This document shows positions 44,520 through 53,352 of a stretch of 64,000 nt of DNA, piece after piece. The translations under genes and the position numbers were made by a program. Under the pieces are notes generated by a model. It had not been told where the DNA came from. It ran no database searches and worked only from the letters and a program-made list of their open reading frames with translations. Origin of the DNA: an uncultured Sphingobacteriaceae bacterium (GTDB lineage: Bacteria; Bacteroidota; Bacteroidia; Sphingobacteriales; Sphingobacteriaceae); contig CAMLLO010000008.1 in assembly GCA_946480915.1 (NCBI GenBank), positions 1 through 64,000 of the forward strand, written 5' to 3'. Each line of letters begins with the position of its first letter. Within the stretch, counting starts at the first letter, position 1.

Positions 44520-47051
44520 ATGACCTTTTTAACCAAACGTTTTACCGCCTTTTTATTGCTGTTACTCAGTCTTGTTTTCTTTAAAGCAGAGGCAGCCGAA
44601 ATATGGGTTTCCCCGAAAGGTAATAATACCAATCCCGGTACGAGGGAAAAACCACTGGCTGATATTGGTCTGGCTTTACGGAAAGCTCGTGAGTTGAGAC
44701 GTTTAGTCGATCCATCTATATCTAACGGGATAACGATTATTCTTCGCGGTGGGATTTATACTATGGAAGAGCCGCTTTTTATCCGACCTGAGGATTCGGG
44801 AACAGCCGCAAGTCCTACCACTTTTCAAGCGGCAACAGGCGAGTTCCCAGTAATTAGTGGAGGTAAAACTGTTAAAGGATGGCGAAAGGTGTCTGGTACT
44901 ATTGCCGGATTGCCAGCAGAAGCTCAAAATAAAGTATGGGTTGCGGATGCGCCTGTAATTGGCGACAATGTTTTAGATTTTAGGCAGCTTTGGGTAAATA
45001 ATGTAAAAGCTACTCGTTCCCGGGATGTCAAAATCGGTACGATGAACCGTATTCTTTCCTGGAACCATAAGGATGAAACCTGCTGGATACCAAAACCTGG
45101 TGCAGATATTAAAAATGCCAAAGGAATGGAGATGTTCATTCACCAATGGTGGGCAATTGCGATTTTAAGGGTTAAGTCGGTCGAAATGAAAGGAGACAGC
45201 GCAAAGTTGTCGTTTTATCAGCCCGAAAGCCGTGTTCAATCAGAGCATCCATGGCCGGCTCCATGGATTTCAAAAACAACCGGCAATTCTGCATTCTTTC
45301 TTTCAAACGCCATTGAGTTTTTAAACGAACCAGGCGAATGGTACCTGGACAAACGCAATCAGAAGATCTATTATTGGCCTAAAAGTAACGAAGATTTGAA
45401 TGCGGCTACTGTAACGGTTCCGTATTTAGAAACACTGGTCAGGGTGCAGGGAATGATCGATCGTCCGGTTTCATACGTCTCCTTTAAAGGGATTTCTTTC
45501 CAGCATTCAACGTGGTTGCGTCCGTCGAAAGAAGGACATGTTCCACATCAATCCGGCATGTATATGCTCGATGCTTACAAATTGAAAATTCCGGGTACAC
45601 CAGATAAAGCAGGTATGGAAAATCAGGCCTGGGTAGGTCGACCAGCTGCTGCGGTTGAAGTATCATTTGCAAACAATACCGGTTTTGAAGCGTGCCGTTT
45701 TGAACATCTTGCCTCTACAGGTTTAGATTATAAAAGAGGAACACATAACGACCAGATAAAAGGGAATTTATTTAAAGATATCGGAGGAACGGGGATTCAT
45801 GTAGGCGTATATTCTGACGAAGCGCATGAGGTGCATGTTCCCTATAATCCGCAGGACGAAAGGGATGTTTGCACAAATGTTTTAGTGAGCAATAACCTGG
45901 TTACCGATGTTACTAATGAAGATTGGGGCAGTATAGGCATCAGTGCCGGATATGTAAAAGGTATCAGGATTGAACATAATGATATCTCTGAAGTGTCTTA
46001 CACCGGGATTTCCATGGGTTGGGGATGGTCTAAAACTATCAATACAATGCGCAATAACCGCATTGTTGCTAACCAGATCCATCGTTACGCCAAACACATG
46101 TACGATGTATCGTCAATATATACATTATCTGCCCAACCGGGTTCTTTAATTGCTGAAAACTACATTGATAGCATTTACAAAGCACCTTATGTTCACGATC
46201 CCAATCACTGGTTCTATTTATATACAGACGAGGGCTCGTCCTATTTTACTGTAAAAAACAATTGGACCCCTGCTGATAAATATCTTCAAAATGCTAACGG
46301 CCCGGGTAATGTGTGGGAGAATAATGGTCCTCAAGTTGCAGATAGTATTAAGCTGAAAGCCGGATTAGAGCCAGCTTATAAATACTTACTAAAAGAAAAG
46401 GCACCAGCGTCTCCCGACAGGGAAATTAACCATTCTGAACGAACCAAAGCGGTCGAACTAATAGGATCAGCAGGAACAAAACATGACGTTAAACTAGTCG
46501 AAGAAATACTTCGTAGAAATGCAATTCCAACCGGGAGTATTTACCAATGGAATAATCATACGGTAATTTATGGTGCGATAGAAAACCCGGAGAAGATCCG
46601 CAAAGATCTATTAGTGAAGTACCCTGATAATTCTGTGAAGATTTACAATGTTCCTTTTTACGAGTTTAACCGCAAGAAACATTGTCCGGGTTCAACAAGC
46701 GCAAAAGAATGGGATAATATCCTGTTAACAGCTGATCTGGTTAAAGATTCACTTCCCCAACAGGAATACCTCGATTATCACGCTACTCAGTTTAAGCAAT
46801 GGCCCGAGGTTTCAAAAGGATTCTGCAACGCAGATTTTCAGCAGTTGCAAGTATTCAAAAGCGGAGGTCAGTTAATGCTGGTTATCAGCATCCCAAAAGG
46901 GGCTAGCCTTGACAAATTAAATCCAAAAACAACTGAGAATAATCCACGTGTGGATGACTGGAATAATTTAATGAAGAAATATCAGCAAGGTATTGAAGGA
47001 ACTAAGCCCGGCGAAACCTGGGTGTTTCTTGATAAAGTAAGCGAAAATTAG
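44520..47051 (+). CDS. GH141-like beta-helix glycosidase fused to a rhamnose/fucose mutarotase-like domain
   Basis: An 843-residue exported protein. Residues about 25-640 form a right-handed beta-helix with the GH141-like opening EIWVSPKGNNTNPGTREKPL, RGGIYTMEEPLFIRPEDSGT and FPVISGGKTVKGW. GH141 includes the RG-II alpha-L-fucosidase. The C-terminal 200 residues look different: two ferredoxin-like halves. The second (about 738-840; EYLDYHATQFKQWPEV, QLQVFKSGGQLMLVISIPKG, DWNNLMKKYQ) matches the L-rhamnose mutarotase family, in which a conserved His follows Tyr or Arg and a Trp-containing block precedes the terminus. Such a fusion would release a sugar and speed its anomer exchange. The GH141 assignment rests on motif memory; the mutarotase match is clearer in the last 100 residues. 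Confidence 0.68.
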   Translation: MTFLTKRFTAFLLLLLSLVFFKAEAAEIWVSPKGNNTNPGTREKPLADIGLALRKARELRRLVDPSISNGITIILRGGIYTMEEPLFIRPEDSGTAASPTTFQAATGEFPVISGGKTVKGWRKVSGTIAGLPAEAQNKVWVADAPVIGDNVLDFRQLWVNNVKATRSRDVKIGTMNRILSWNHKDETCWIPKPGADIKNAKGMEMFIHQWWAIAILRVKSVEMKGDSAKLSFYQPESRVQSEHPWPAPWISKTTGNSAFFLSNAIEFLNEPGEWYLDKRNQKIYYWPKSNEDLNAATVTVPYLETLVRVQGMIDRPVSYVSFKGISFQHSTWLRPSKEGHVPHQSGMYMLDAYKLKIPGTPDKAGMENQAWVGRPAAAVEVSFANNTGFEACRFEHLASTGLDYKRGTHNDQIKGNLFKDIGGTGIHVGVYSDEAHEVHVPYNPQDERDVCTNVLVSNNLVTDVTNEDWGSIGISAGYVKGIRIEHNDISEVSYTGISMGWGWSKTINTMRNNRIVANQIHRYAKHMYDVSSIYTLSAQPGSLIAENYIDSIYKAPYVHDPNHWFYLYTDEGSSYFTVKNNWTPADKYLQNANGPGNVWENNGPQVADSIKLKAGLEPAYKYLLKEKAPASPDREINHSERTKAVELIGSAGTKHDVKLVEEILRRNAIPTGSIYQWNNHTVIYGAIENPEKIRKDLLVKYPDNSVKIYNVPFYEFNRKKHCPGSTSAKEWDNILLTADLVKDSLPQQEYLDYHATQFKQWPEVSKGFCNADFQQLQVFKSGGQLMLVISIPKGASLDKLNPKTTENNPRVDDWNNLMKKYQQGIEGTKPGETWVFLDKVSEN

Positions 47052-47052
47052 A

Positions 47053-47171
47053 AAGTAGGAAGTAACAAGTATCAAGCAACAAGTAACAAGTAAGAAGTAG
47101 GAAGTAACAAGTAGGAAGTATCAATTAGGAAGTATCAAGTAACAAGTAGGAAGTATCAAGTATTAAATATC
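47053..47171. repeat. Heptamer tandem repeat AAGTANN, 17 units
   Basis: From 47053 the sequence reads as 17 consecutive 7-base units of the form AAGTANN (AAGTAGG, AAGTAAC, AAGTATC and close variants), with a strict 7-base period throughout. It starts 2 bp after the stop codon of the preceding gene. It is non-coding and lies at the boundary between the glycosidase and the catabolic part of the operon. Confidence 0.9.
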
Positions 47172-47208
47172 AAGGAGAGAGTAAATGTCGAAAGATCGCT
47201 TGTCCTCT

Positions 47209-47250
47209 CTTACAACCTACAACTTACAAACCGCAACCCACAACTCATAA
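47209..47250. repeat. Second heptamer tandem repeat, six units
   Basis: CTTACAA, CCTACAA, CTTACAA, ACCGCAA, CCCACAA and CTCATAA follow each other with the same 7-base period but an unrelated unit. It ends 5 bp before the start codon of the oxidoreductase, so it lies in the ribosome-binding region of that gene. Confidence 0.8.
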
Positions 47251-47255
47251 AACCA

Positions 47256-48341
47256 ATGTTAAAACTAGGAATATTAGGCCTTGGTGAAGGTCGAAGCACA
47301 ATGTCAGCGGCTCTTGCCAGCGAGAAATGGGAGCTTAAAACTATTTGCGATGCGAACGAAGAGATGTGTAAACAACGTGCAAAAGAATTCGATTTCCATA
47401 ATTACACCACCAGCTATCAAACAATGCTGGATGATAAAGAAATAGATGTTATTGCCATTTACACACCCGATCATCTGCATGCAGAGCACGTAAAACAGGC
47501 TTTATTGCACGACAAACATGTGGTGTGTACAAAACCTTTTATTGACGATTTGTCGGACGCAAACGAGTTACTTGAAATAAGTGCTAAAACTGGTAAAAAG
47601 GTTTTTGTGGGACAAAGTTCGAGGTTTTTTGAACCGGCAAAACGGCAGCATAAAGATTTCGAAAATGGTCTATTAGGCGAACTGATAACTATCGAAAGTC
47701 ATTACCATGCGGATCATCGTTGGTTTTTAAAAAAAGGATGGTCTTTACTCAATTCCTTTAAATGGCTGTACGGCGGATTAAGTCACCCTGTTGATTTTAT
47801 ACGCTGGTACTTGCCAAACATTGAGGAGGTGATGGGATACGGAATGATCAGCAGTAATGGGCACGTAGCCGGATTGAAGAATGAAGATACCATGCACTTT
47901 ATTTTTAAAGCAAGCGACGGTCGCATTGCCCGCGTCAGCGGCGCATATACCGGTCCGACGCAACCTGCAAGCCGCGACAGCGGAATGAGTGTGATATTGA
48001 GATGTACCGAAGGAGCCTCTCAGGCGGATTATCATGAATTACGTTATTCAGTTACAGATAAAACTGGTGAAGAAAAAATCGTACGCTGGGGCGATGATAC
48101 GATGAAGCATTATTTCCGTTTTGAAGGTCAGAGCCATCATGCGGGCGAGTATCAAAACTACCTGGAATATTTCGCTGACAGTATCAACGAAAACTTTACT
48201 GCTTACCCTGATATAAAAGAAGGAATTGGCACCATTGCTTTGCTTCAGGCGATGGACAAAACACTGAAAACCGGGCTGCCGGTAAAAGTAGATGATATAC
48301 TTGCCAGCTTTAATATTTCTAAACAGACTTTAACTTCATAA
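47256..48341 (+). CDS. Gfo/Idh/MocA family NAD(P)-dependent oxidoreductase
   Basis: A 361-residue cytoplasmic dehydrogenase. The Rossmann start is LGILGLGEGRST. The cofactor-site lysine lies in VVCTKPFIDD (CTKP in place of the usual EKP). The catalytic His is expected in LYGGLSHPVDFIRW. The family oxidises sugars or cyclitols. In the known oxidative D-apiose route the first enzyme is a Gfo/Idh/MocA dehydrogenase, but no lactonase or later enzymes of that route are present here, so the substrate remains open. There is no export signal. It is followed after 24 bp by a symporter. Confidence 0.85.
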   Translation: MLKLGILGLGEGRSTMSAALASEKWELKTICDANEEMCKQRAKEFDFHNYTTSYQTMLDDKEIDVIAIYTPDHLHAEHVKQALLHDKHVVCTKPFIDDLSDANELLEISAKTGKKVFVGQSSRFFEPAKRQHKDFENGLLGELITIESHYHADHRWFLKKGWSLLNSFKWLYGGLSHPVDFIRWYLPNIEEVMGYGMISSNGHVAGLKNEDTMHFIFKASDGRIARVSGAYTGPTQPASRDSGMSVILRCTEGASQADYHELRYSVTDKTGEEKIVRWGDDTMKHYFRFEGQSHHAGEYQNYLEYFADSINENFTAYPDIKEGIGTIALLQAMDKTLKTGLPVKVDDILASFNISKQTLTS

Positions 48342-48365
48342 ACCTTAAAACAACTAATCAATTAA

Positions 48366-49955
48366 ATGAAGGATATCAATAGTTTTCTACAGCCTGTAGA
48401 TTTTATCGTTGTAGTTGTATACCTCCTAATACTGCTTGGCATTGGGTACTGGGTAAGTTTTGTTAAAGATAAAAAGAGTGACGAAAATTTGTTTCTTGCC
48501 GGAAATTCATTGGGCTGGGCAAGTATTGGTTTAAACATGTGGGGTACCAATGTTGGTCCTTCAATGTTGATTGCTTCGGCGAGTATTGGATATACAACAG
48601 GTATTGTGGCCGGTAATTTTGCCTGGTATGCTTTTGTGTTTATTTTTCTGCTGGCCGTAGTTTTCGCTCCGAGGTATTTGCATGCCAGGGTGCAAACATT
48701 GCCAGAATTTATGGGAAAACGCTTCGGCGATTCTACCCGGAATATCCTGGCCTGGTACACATTAATAACAATTTTAATCTCCTGGCTGGCTTTGACGTTA
48801 TTTGCCGGCGGCATATTAATTCGTCAGCTGTTAGGCTTTCCAATGTGGCTGTCTGTAATCAGTATGGTGTTGTTGGCAGCTTGTTTTTCTATTGCAGGCG
48901 GATTAAAAGCAATTGCCTATACCAACGTGTTTCAGATGTTGCTATTGATTGCAGTTTCTCTTTTATTAACCGTATTCGGTTTTATGAAAGCAGGCGGCAT
49001 TATGGAAGTTTACAATCATACACCCTCAAGCTTCTGGAACTTGTTGTTGCCTGCCGATGATAAAAATTATCCATGGTTAGCCATCGTTTTAGGTTACCCG
49101 ATTATGGGCGTCTGGTTTTGGTGCACCGATCAATCGATGGTGCAATCGGTATTGGGAGCAAAAACATTAAAGCAAGGACAGCTAGGTGTTAATTTTATCG
49201 GCTGGCTCAAAATTTTGGATGTGCCATTATTTATCCTTCCGGGGATTCTTTGCTATGTTCTCTTTCCTAATTTGAAAAGTCCGGACGAAGCGTATATAAC
49301 CATGGTAACCCAGCTTTTTCCTTCCGGGATGATAGGTTTGATCATTGTGGTTTTAATTGCCGCCTTGATCAGTACTATAGGCTCTGCCCTGAACTCGTTA
49401 AGTACAGTTTTTACAATGGATATCTATGTAAAAAACCATAAGCCAGATGCAAGTCCCGCAGAGATAATTAGAATAGGACGTTTGGTAAACGTCGCCGGAG
49501 CGATAATCGCAATTTTTATAACTCTTGCTATCGATAGTATAAAAGGATTAAATCTTTTCGATGTGTTTCAATCTATCTTGGGCTTTATTGCACCACCCAT
49601 GTCGGTCGTTTTCCTTTTTGGCGTATTATGGAAAAGAACCACAACAAAGGCTGCAAACTTCACCTTAACAGCTGGAACAGTTATCAGTCTCGGCATTGGT
49701 GTATTGTATCTATGGGTATTTCCATCGGCAGAATACCCTCAGTGGCCGCACTTCTTGCAATTGTCGTTTTACATTTTCGTGCTGCTTTCCGTATTCGCGT
49801 TTCTAATTACAGTGCTGGATAAAAAAGCCGCATCAAACGAAAGAAACATACTTGATTATACAAACCTGGCCAAGCCTTCAAAACAGGTGTGGGCATTATG
49901 GATAGCGCTGATTATCGTAATGGTAGGCTTGTATATCTTCTTTAACGGACATTAA
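48366..49955 (+). CDS. SSS family sodium:sugar symporter
   Basis: A 529-residue inner-membrane Na+ symporter with about 13-14 hydrophobic segments. Conserved blocks are NSLGWASIGLNMWGTNVGPS, PRYLHARVQTLPEFMGKRFG and WFWCTDQSMVQSVLGAKTL, close to the SGLT branch of the SSS family. It differs from the symporter at 32311, so two separate Na+-coupled uptake routes exist in this locus. The substrate is probably a neutral monosaccharide released from the pectin glycan, for example L-fucose, L-rhamnose or D-galactose. Confidence 0.9.
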   Translation: MKDINSFLQPVDFIVVVVYLLILLGIGYWVSFVKDKKSDENLFLAGNSLGWASIGLNMWGTNVGPSMLIASASIGYTTGIVAGNFAWYAFVFIFLLAVVFAPRYLHARVQTLPEFMGKRFGDSTRNILAWYTLITILISWLALTLFAGGILIRQLLGFPMWLSVISMVLLAACFSIAGGLKAIAYTNVFQMLLLIAVSLLLTVFGFMKAGGIMEVYNHTPSSFWNLLLPADDKNYPWLAIVLGYPIMGVWFWCTDQSMVQSVLGAKTLKQGQLGVNFIGWLKILDVPLFILPGILCYVLFPNLKSPDEAYITMVTQLFPSGMIGLIIVVLIAALISTIGSALNSLSTVFTMDIYVKNHKPDASPAEIIRIGRLVNVAGAIIAIFITLAIDSIKGLNLFDVFQSILGFIAPPMSVVFLFGVLWKRTTTKAANFTLTAGTVISLGIGVLYLWVFPSAEYPQWPHFLQLSFYIFVLLSVFAFLITVLDKKAASNERNILDYTNLAKPSKQVWALWIALIIVMVGLYIFFNGH

Positions 49956-49993
49956 TTGAACAAAAATATTAGCTAACAAAAGCATTTAATCAA

Positions 49994-51400
49994 ATGAAAG
50001 AACCAATAAGCTTAGGCGTAATAATCGGTAACAGGGATTTTTTCCCGGACAGACTGGTTGCTGATGCAAGAACCGAAATTATTGAACAATTAACAAAGCT
50101 CAACATTAAGCCTATACTTTTAGACGAAGGCCAATCAAAACTGGGCGGTGTAGAAACCTTCCACGATGCTCAAAAATGTGCTGAGTTATTCAGAAAACAT
50201 CAGGACGAGATCATGGGAGTTTTAGTTGTACTTCCAAACTTTGGCGATGAACGTGGAGTAGCCGAAACACTTAAAATGGCTGGTTTAAACGTTCCCGTTT
50301 TAATTCAGGCTTATCCTGACGATTTGGATAAACTGGATGTCGCCAGAAGACGAGATTCATGGTGCGGAAAAATCTCCGTTTGCAACAACCTGTACCAGTT
50401 CGGTATAAAATATACATTAACCACAAAGCATGTGGTTCATCCATCTGATCCATCTTTCATCGAAGACCTTACAAATTTCTTAGGTGTTTGTCGCGTCGTG
50501 AAGGGTTTGAGAACTGTACGTATTGGCGCTGTTGGCGCAAGGCCAGGTGGTTTTAACACCGTACGCTATAGCGAGAAAATATTACAGCGTCACGGAATTT
50601 CTGTTGTTACTGTAGATCTTTCAGAGATTTTAGGAAACACCAACAAGTTAACCAAAGATGATTTGGTAGTTAAAGAGCGTCTTGAAAAAATAGCAAATTA
50701 CGCCCCGACAGGATCTACTCCAAACGAAGCCTTGATCCAGATTGCCAAGCTTGATGTGGTGCTAAATGATTTCATGAAGGATAATTCATTAGATGCTACC
50801 GCGATACAATGCTGGACATCTTTGCAAAAGAATTATGGCTGTAACGTCTGCACCAGCATGAGCATGATGAGCGAAAATATGCTTCCAAGTGCTTGCGAAG
50901 TAGATGTTACAGGAACATTGACCATGTATGCGATGCAGTTGGCCTCAGGTTCGCCGAGTGCTTTGGTCGATTGGAACAACAACTATGCATCCGACGAAGA
51001 GAAATGTGTGCTGTTCCATTGCGGAAACTGGGCGAAATCATTCCTTCCGGATATTACCATAAGCAACGCGCCAATTTTGGGGACTACTGTTGGAGTCGAA
51101 AATACCTACGGTGCGCTTGATGGACGTACACCTGCAATGCCATTAACCTACGGCAGAATCAGTACAGACGATACAAGAGGTGTGATTAAGGCTTACTTCG
51201 GTGAAGGAATGCTTACAGATGACGAGCTTAATACGTTTGGAAACAGAGCTGTTGCTAAAATTGATAACCTGCAGGGATTGATGCAATACGTATGCAGAAA
51301 CGGATTCGAACATCATGTGGTGATGAATGCTTCCAAAACTGCCGGGATTTTAAAAGAAGCATTCGAAAATTATCTCGGTTGGGAAATCTATCAGCATTAA
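49994..51400 (+). CDS. L-fucose/L-arabinose isomerase family sugar isomerase, candidate D-apiose isomerase
   Basis: A 468-residue aldose-ketose isomerase of the FucI/AraA superfamily: N-terminal Rossmann-like domain (LGVIIGNRDFFPDRLVADAR), a central domain with PNFGDERGVAETLK and VGARPGGFNTVRYS, and a C-terminal region containing GCNVCTSMSMMSENMLPSAC, CEVDVTGTLTMYAMQL and FHCGNW. It is followed by a split transketolase, an ABC importer and an FGGY kinase. The same gene set defines the non-oxidative D-apiose pathway known from other bacteria (apiose to apulose, phosphorylation, transketolase). I therefore call it a D-apiose isomerase candidate. The superfamily also isomerises fucose and arabinose. 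Confidence 0.75.
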   Translation: MKEPISLGVIIGNRDFFPDRLVADARTEIIEQLTKLNIKPILLDEGQSKLGGVETFHDAQKCAELFRKHQDEIMGVLVVLPNFGDERGVAETLKMAGLNVPVLIQAYPDDLDKLDVARRRDSWCGKISVCNNLYQFGIKYTLTTKHVVHPSDPSFIEDLTNFLGVCRVVKGLRTVRIGAVGARPGGFNTVRYSEKILQRHGISVVTVDLSEILGNTNKLTKDDLVVKERLEKIANYAPTGSTPNEALIQIAKLDVVLNDFMKDNSLDATAIQCWTSLQKNYGCNVCTSMSMMSENMLPSACEVDVTGTLTMYAMQLASGSPSALVDWNNNYASDEEKCVLFHCGNWAKSFLPDITISNAPILGTTVGVENTYGALDGRTPAMPLTYGRISTDDTRGVIKAYFGEGMLTDDELNTFGNRAVAKIDNLQGLMQYVCRNGFEHHVVMNASKTAGILKEAFENYLGWEIYQH

Positions 51401-51420
51401 GCTGAGTGAATTTTAAGATC

Positions 51421-52248
51421 ATGACAGAAAAAGAACTTAAAGCAAAATCAGTAGAGTATCGCAAAAAGATACTCAAATACATTTATGGTGCAAAAGCAGG
51501 CCATACAGGTGGCAGTTTGTCGTGCATCGATATTCTAAATGTACTGTATAATGAGGTGCTTAATGTTGGTCCGGAAAATTTTACCTCCCCGGACAGGGAC
51601 CGCTACATTCAAAGTAAGGGGCATTGTGTCGAAGCACTTTTTGTTGTTCTGGCCGATAAAGGGTTTTTCCCTGAATCGGACCTTGAAACTTTGTGCAAAT
51701 ACAAATCGCATTATATCGGTCATCCTACCAAAAAAGTTCATGGTGTGGAGCAAAATACAGGTGCTCTCGGCCACGGACTTTCTTTGAGCGTGGGAAATGC
51801 TATTGCTGCTAAGCTTGATGATAAAACCTTTAAGGTATTCACCCTTTTGGGTGATGGTGAATTACCCGAAGGCTCAAACTGGGAAGCTGCACTAACAGCA
51901 TCGCATTATAAGCTGGATAATCTTTGCGCCATTATTGACCACAACAAACTTCAGATTTCGGGGCGCACAATGGATGTCTGTAATACCGATCCAATTGATC
52001 AGAAGTTTGAAAGTTTTGGCTGGGCGGTAAAGCATGTCGATGGTCACGATTATCAGCAACTGAAAGAAACGTTTGCGAGCATGCCGTTTGAAGCCGGCAA
52101 ACCCAGTTTAATTATTGCGCATACAGTTAAAGGGAAAGGCGTGAGCTATATGGAAGATCAGCTTAAATGGCACCATGGCGTACCGTCAGAACAAGAGTAT
52201 GAAACAGCTTTGAAGGAGCTGGACGCGGTTATGGTTTCTTTAAATTAA
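51421..52248 (+). CDS. Transketolase, N-terminal (TPP-binding) subunit
   Basis: A 275-residue half-transketolase. It carries the thiamine-diphosphate motif LLGDGELPEGSNWEAA with the following HNKLQISG, and the typical AGHTGGSLSCIDILNVLYNE start. ATG 51421 is preferred to the in-frame GTG at 51406. The matching C-terminal half is the next gene (12 bp gap). In the known apiose pathway such a two-subunit enzyme converts D-apulose 4-phosphate and glyceraldehyde 3-phosphate to xylulose 5-phosphate and dihydroxyacetone phosphate. Split transketolases also serve other routes, so the assignment leans on the isomerase and kinase next to it. Confidence 0.88.
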   Translation: MTEKELKAKSVEYRKKILKYIYGAKAGHTGGSLSCIDILNVLYNEVLNVGPENFTSPDRDRYIQSKGHCVEALFVVLADKGFFPESDLETLCKYKSHYIGHPTKKVHGVEQNTGALGHGLSLSVGNAIAAKLDDKTFKVFTLLGDGELPEGSNWEAALTASHYKLDNLCAIIDHNKLQISGRTMDVCNTDPIDQKFESFGWAVKHVDGHDYQQLKETFASMPFEAGKPSLIIAHTVKGKGVSYMEDQLKWHHGVPSEQEYETALKELDAVMVSLN

Positions 52249-52259
52249 ATAATAAGGAC

Positions 52260-53225
52260 TTGGAAATAGTTACAGATAAAAAACCGGGAATTGGTCAGGC
52301 GAACCTTGAAACGTTTTCAGAAACGCTTCAAAAATTGGCGGAAAACGATAGAGATATCATCGTGGTAACCAGCGATTCAAGAGGCTCAGGGAAACTTGTT
52401 CCTTTCGGACAAAAATTCCCCAAGCAAATTATAGAAATCGGTATAGCCGAACAGAATCTAGTTGGCGTTGCTGCCGGTATCGCTTCCGCGGGAAAGAAGG
52501 TGTTCGCTGTTTCGCCGGCGTGTTTTCTTACAGCACGGTCGTTTGAACAGATAAAAAACGATGTCGCCTATTCTGATAATCCGGTTAGCTTAATCGGAAT
52601 CAGCGCAGGCGTAAGTTATGGCGCTTTAGGCTCAACACATCACAGTCTGCACGATTTTGCAGCCTTACGTGCTGTTAATAATTTGATAGTGGTAGCTCCG
52701 GCTGATAATTATGAAACGGAACAGGCAATTAGACTTGCAGCCGAATTAGACAAACCTATTTATCTACGCTTCGGGAAAAAGAATATGCCCCATCTTCCGA
52801 GTATCGGCGAAAAAGACTTCCAATTTGGAAAGGGAAGGATTATAAGGCAGGGAACCGATCTTACCATAATCGGGACGGGTGAAACTGTTTATCCTGCATT
52901 GCAGGCGGCAGAAAAGCTTCAAGCAGAGCACCAGCTTAATGCAACTGTAATCAGTATGCATACCATTAAGCCATTAGACTATGATTTGCTCGCTGAAATC
53001 GCAAAAAGCGGAAAGCCGATTGTAACGGTTGAAGAGCATAGTGTGTTTGGTGGTTTAGGCGAAGCTTGTGCATCGTTTTTAATGGAAAACAACTATCGAA
53101 ACCCATTCAAAATAATGGGTATTCCAGATGAATATACAGTTACAGGATCACAGAATGATATTTTCAATCACTATGGCCTTTCTGAAAATGGAATTACAGA
53201 TGTGGTATTGAAACTTGTGAAATGA
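52260..53225 (+). CDS. Transketolase, C-terminal subunit
   Basis: A 321-residue pyrimidine-binding and C-terminal half-transketolase. The catalytic glutamate lies in IEIGIAEQNLVGVAAGIA. HHSLHDFAALR binds the cofactor, and PIVTVEEHSVFGGLGEA starts the regulatory domain. No ATG is available near the N-terminus; the earliest usual start is TTG at 52260, with AAGGA at 52254-52258 only one base upstream, so start assignment is uncertain. It completes the enzyme encoded by the preceding gene. The next gene begins 127 bp later behind a hairpin. Confidence 0.86.
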   Translation: MEIVTDKKPGIGQANLETFSETLQKLAENDRDIIVVTSDSRGSGKLVPFGQKFPKQIIEIGIAEQNLVGVAAGIASAGKKVFAVSPACFLTARSFEQIKNDVAYSDNPVSLIGISAGVSYGALGSTHHSLHDFAALRAVNNLIVVAPADNYETEQAIRLAAELDKPIYLRFGKKNMPHLPSIGEKDFQFGKGRIIRQGTDLTIIGTGETVYPALQAAEKLQAEHQLNATVISMHTIKPLDYDLLAEIAKSGKPIVTVEEHSVFGGLGEACASFLMENNYRNPFKIMGIPDEYTVTGSQNDIFNHYGLSENGITDVVLKLVK

Positions 53226-53279
53226 AATAGATGTAAAGAAGGCAGTATAATGAAGCACGAGATACCGAAAATATATTCA

Positions 53280-53301
53280 GCATCTCATGCATGAGAGATG
53301 C
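53280..53301 (+). other. Hairpin before the substrate-binding protein gene
   Basis: GCATCTCATG and CATGAGAGATGC form a near-perfect stem with one 2-base bulge. There is no following T-run, so it is more likely an mRNA-processing or stability hairpin, which would allow higher expression of the downstream binding protein, than a terminator. Confidence 0.4.
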
Positions 53302-53352
53302 GCCTCAAATCAAATAAACATTAACCCTATAAACCAATTTAACCAATTTAAA

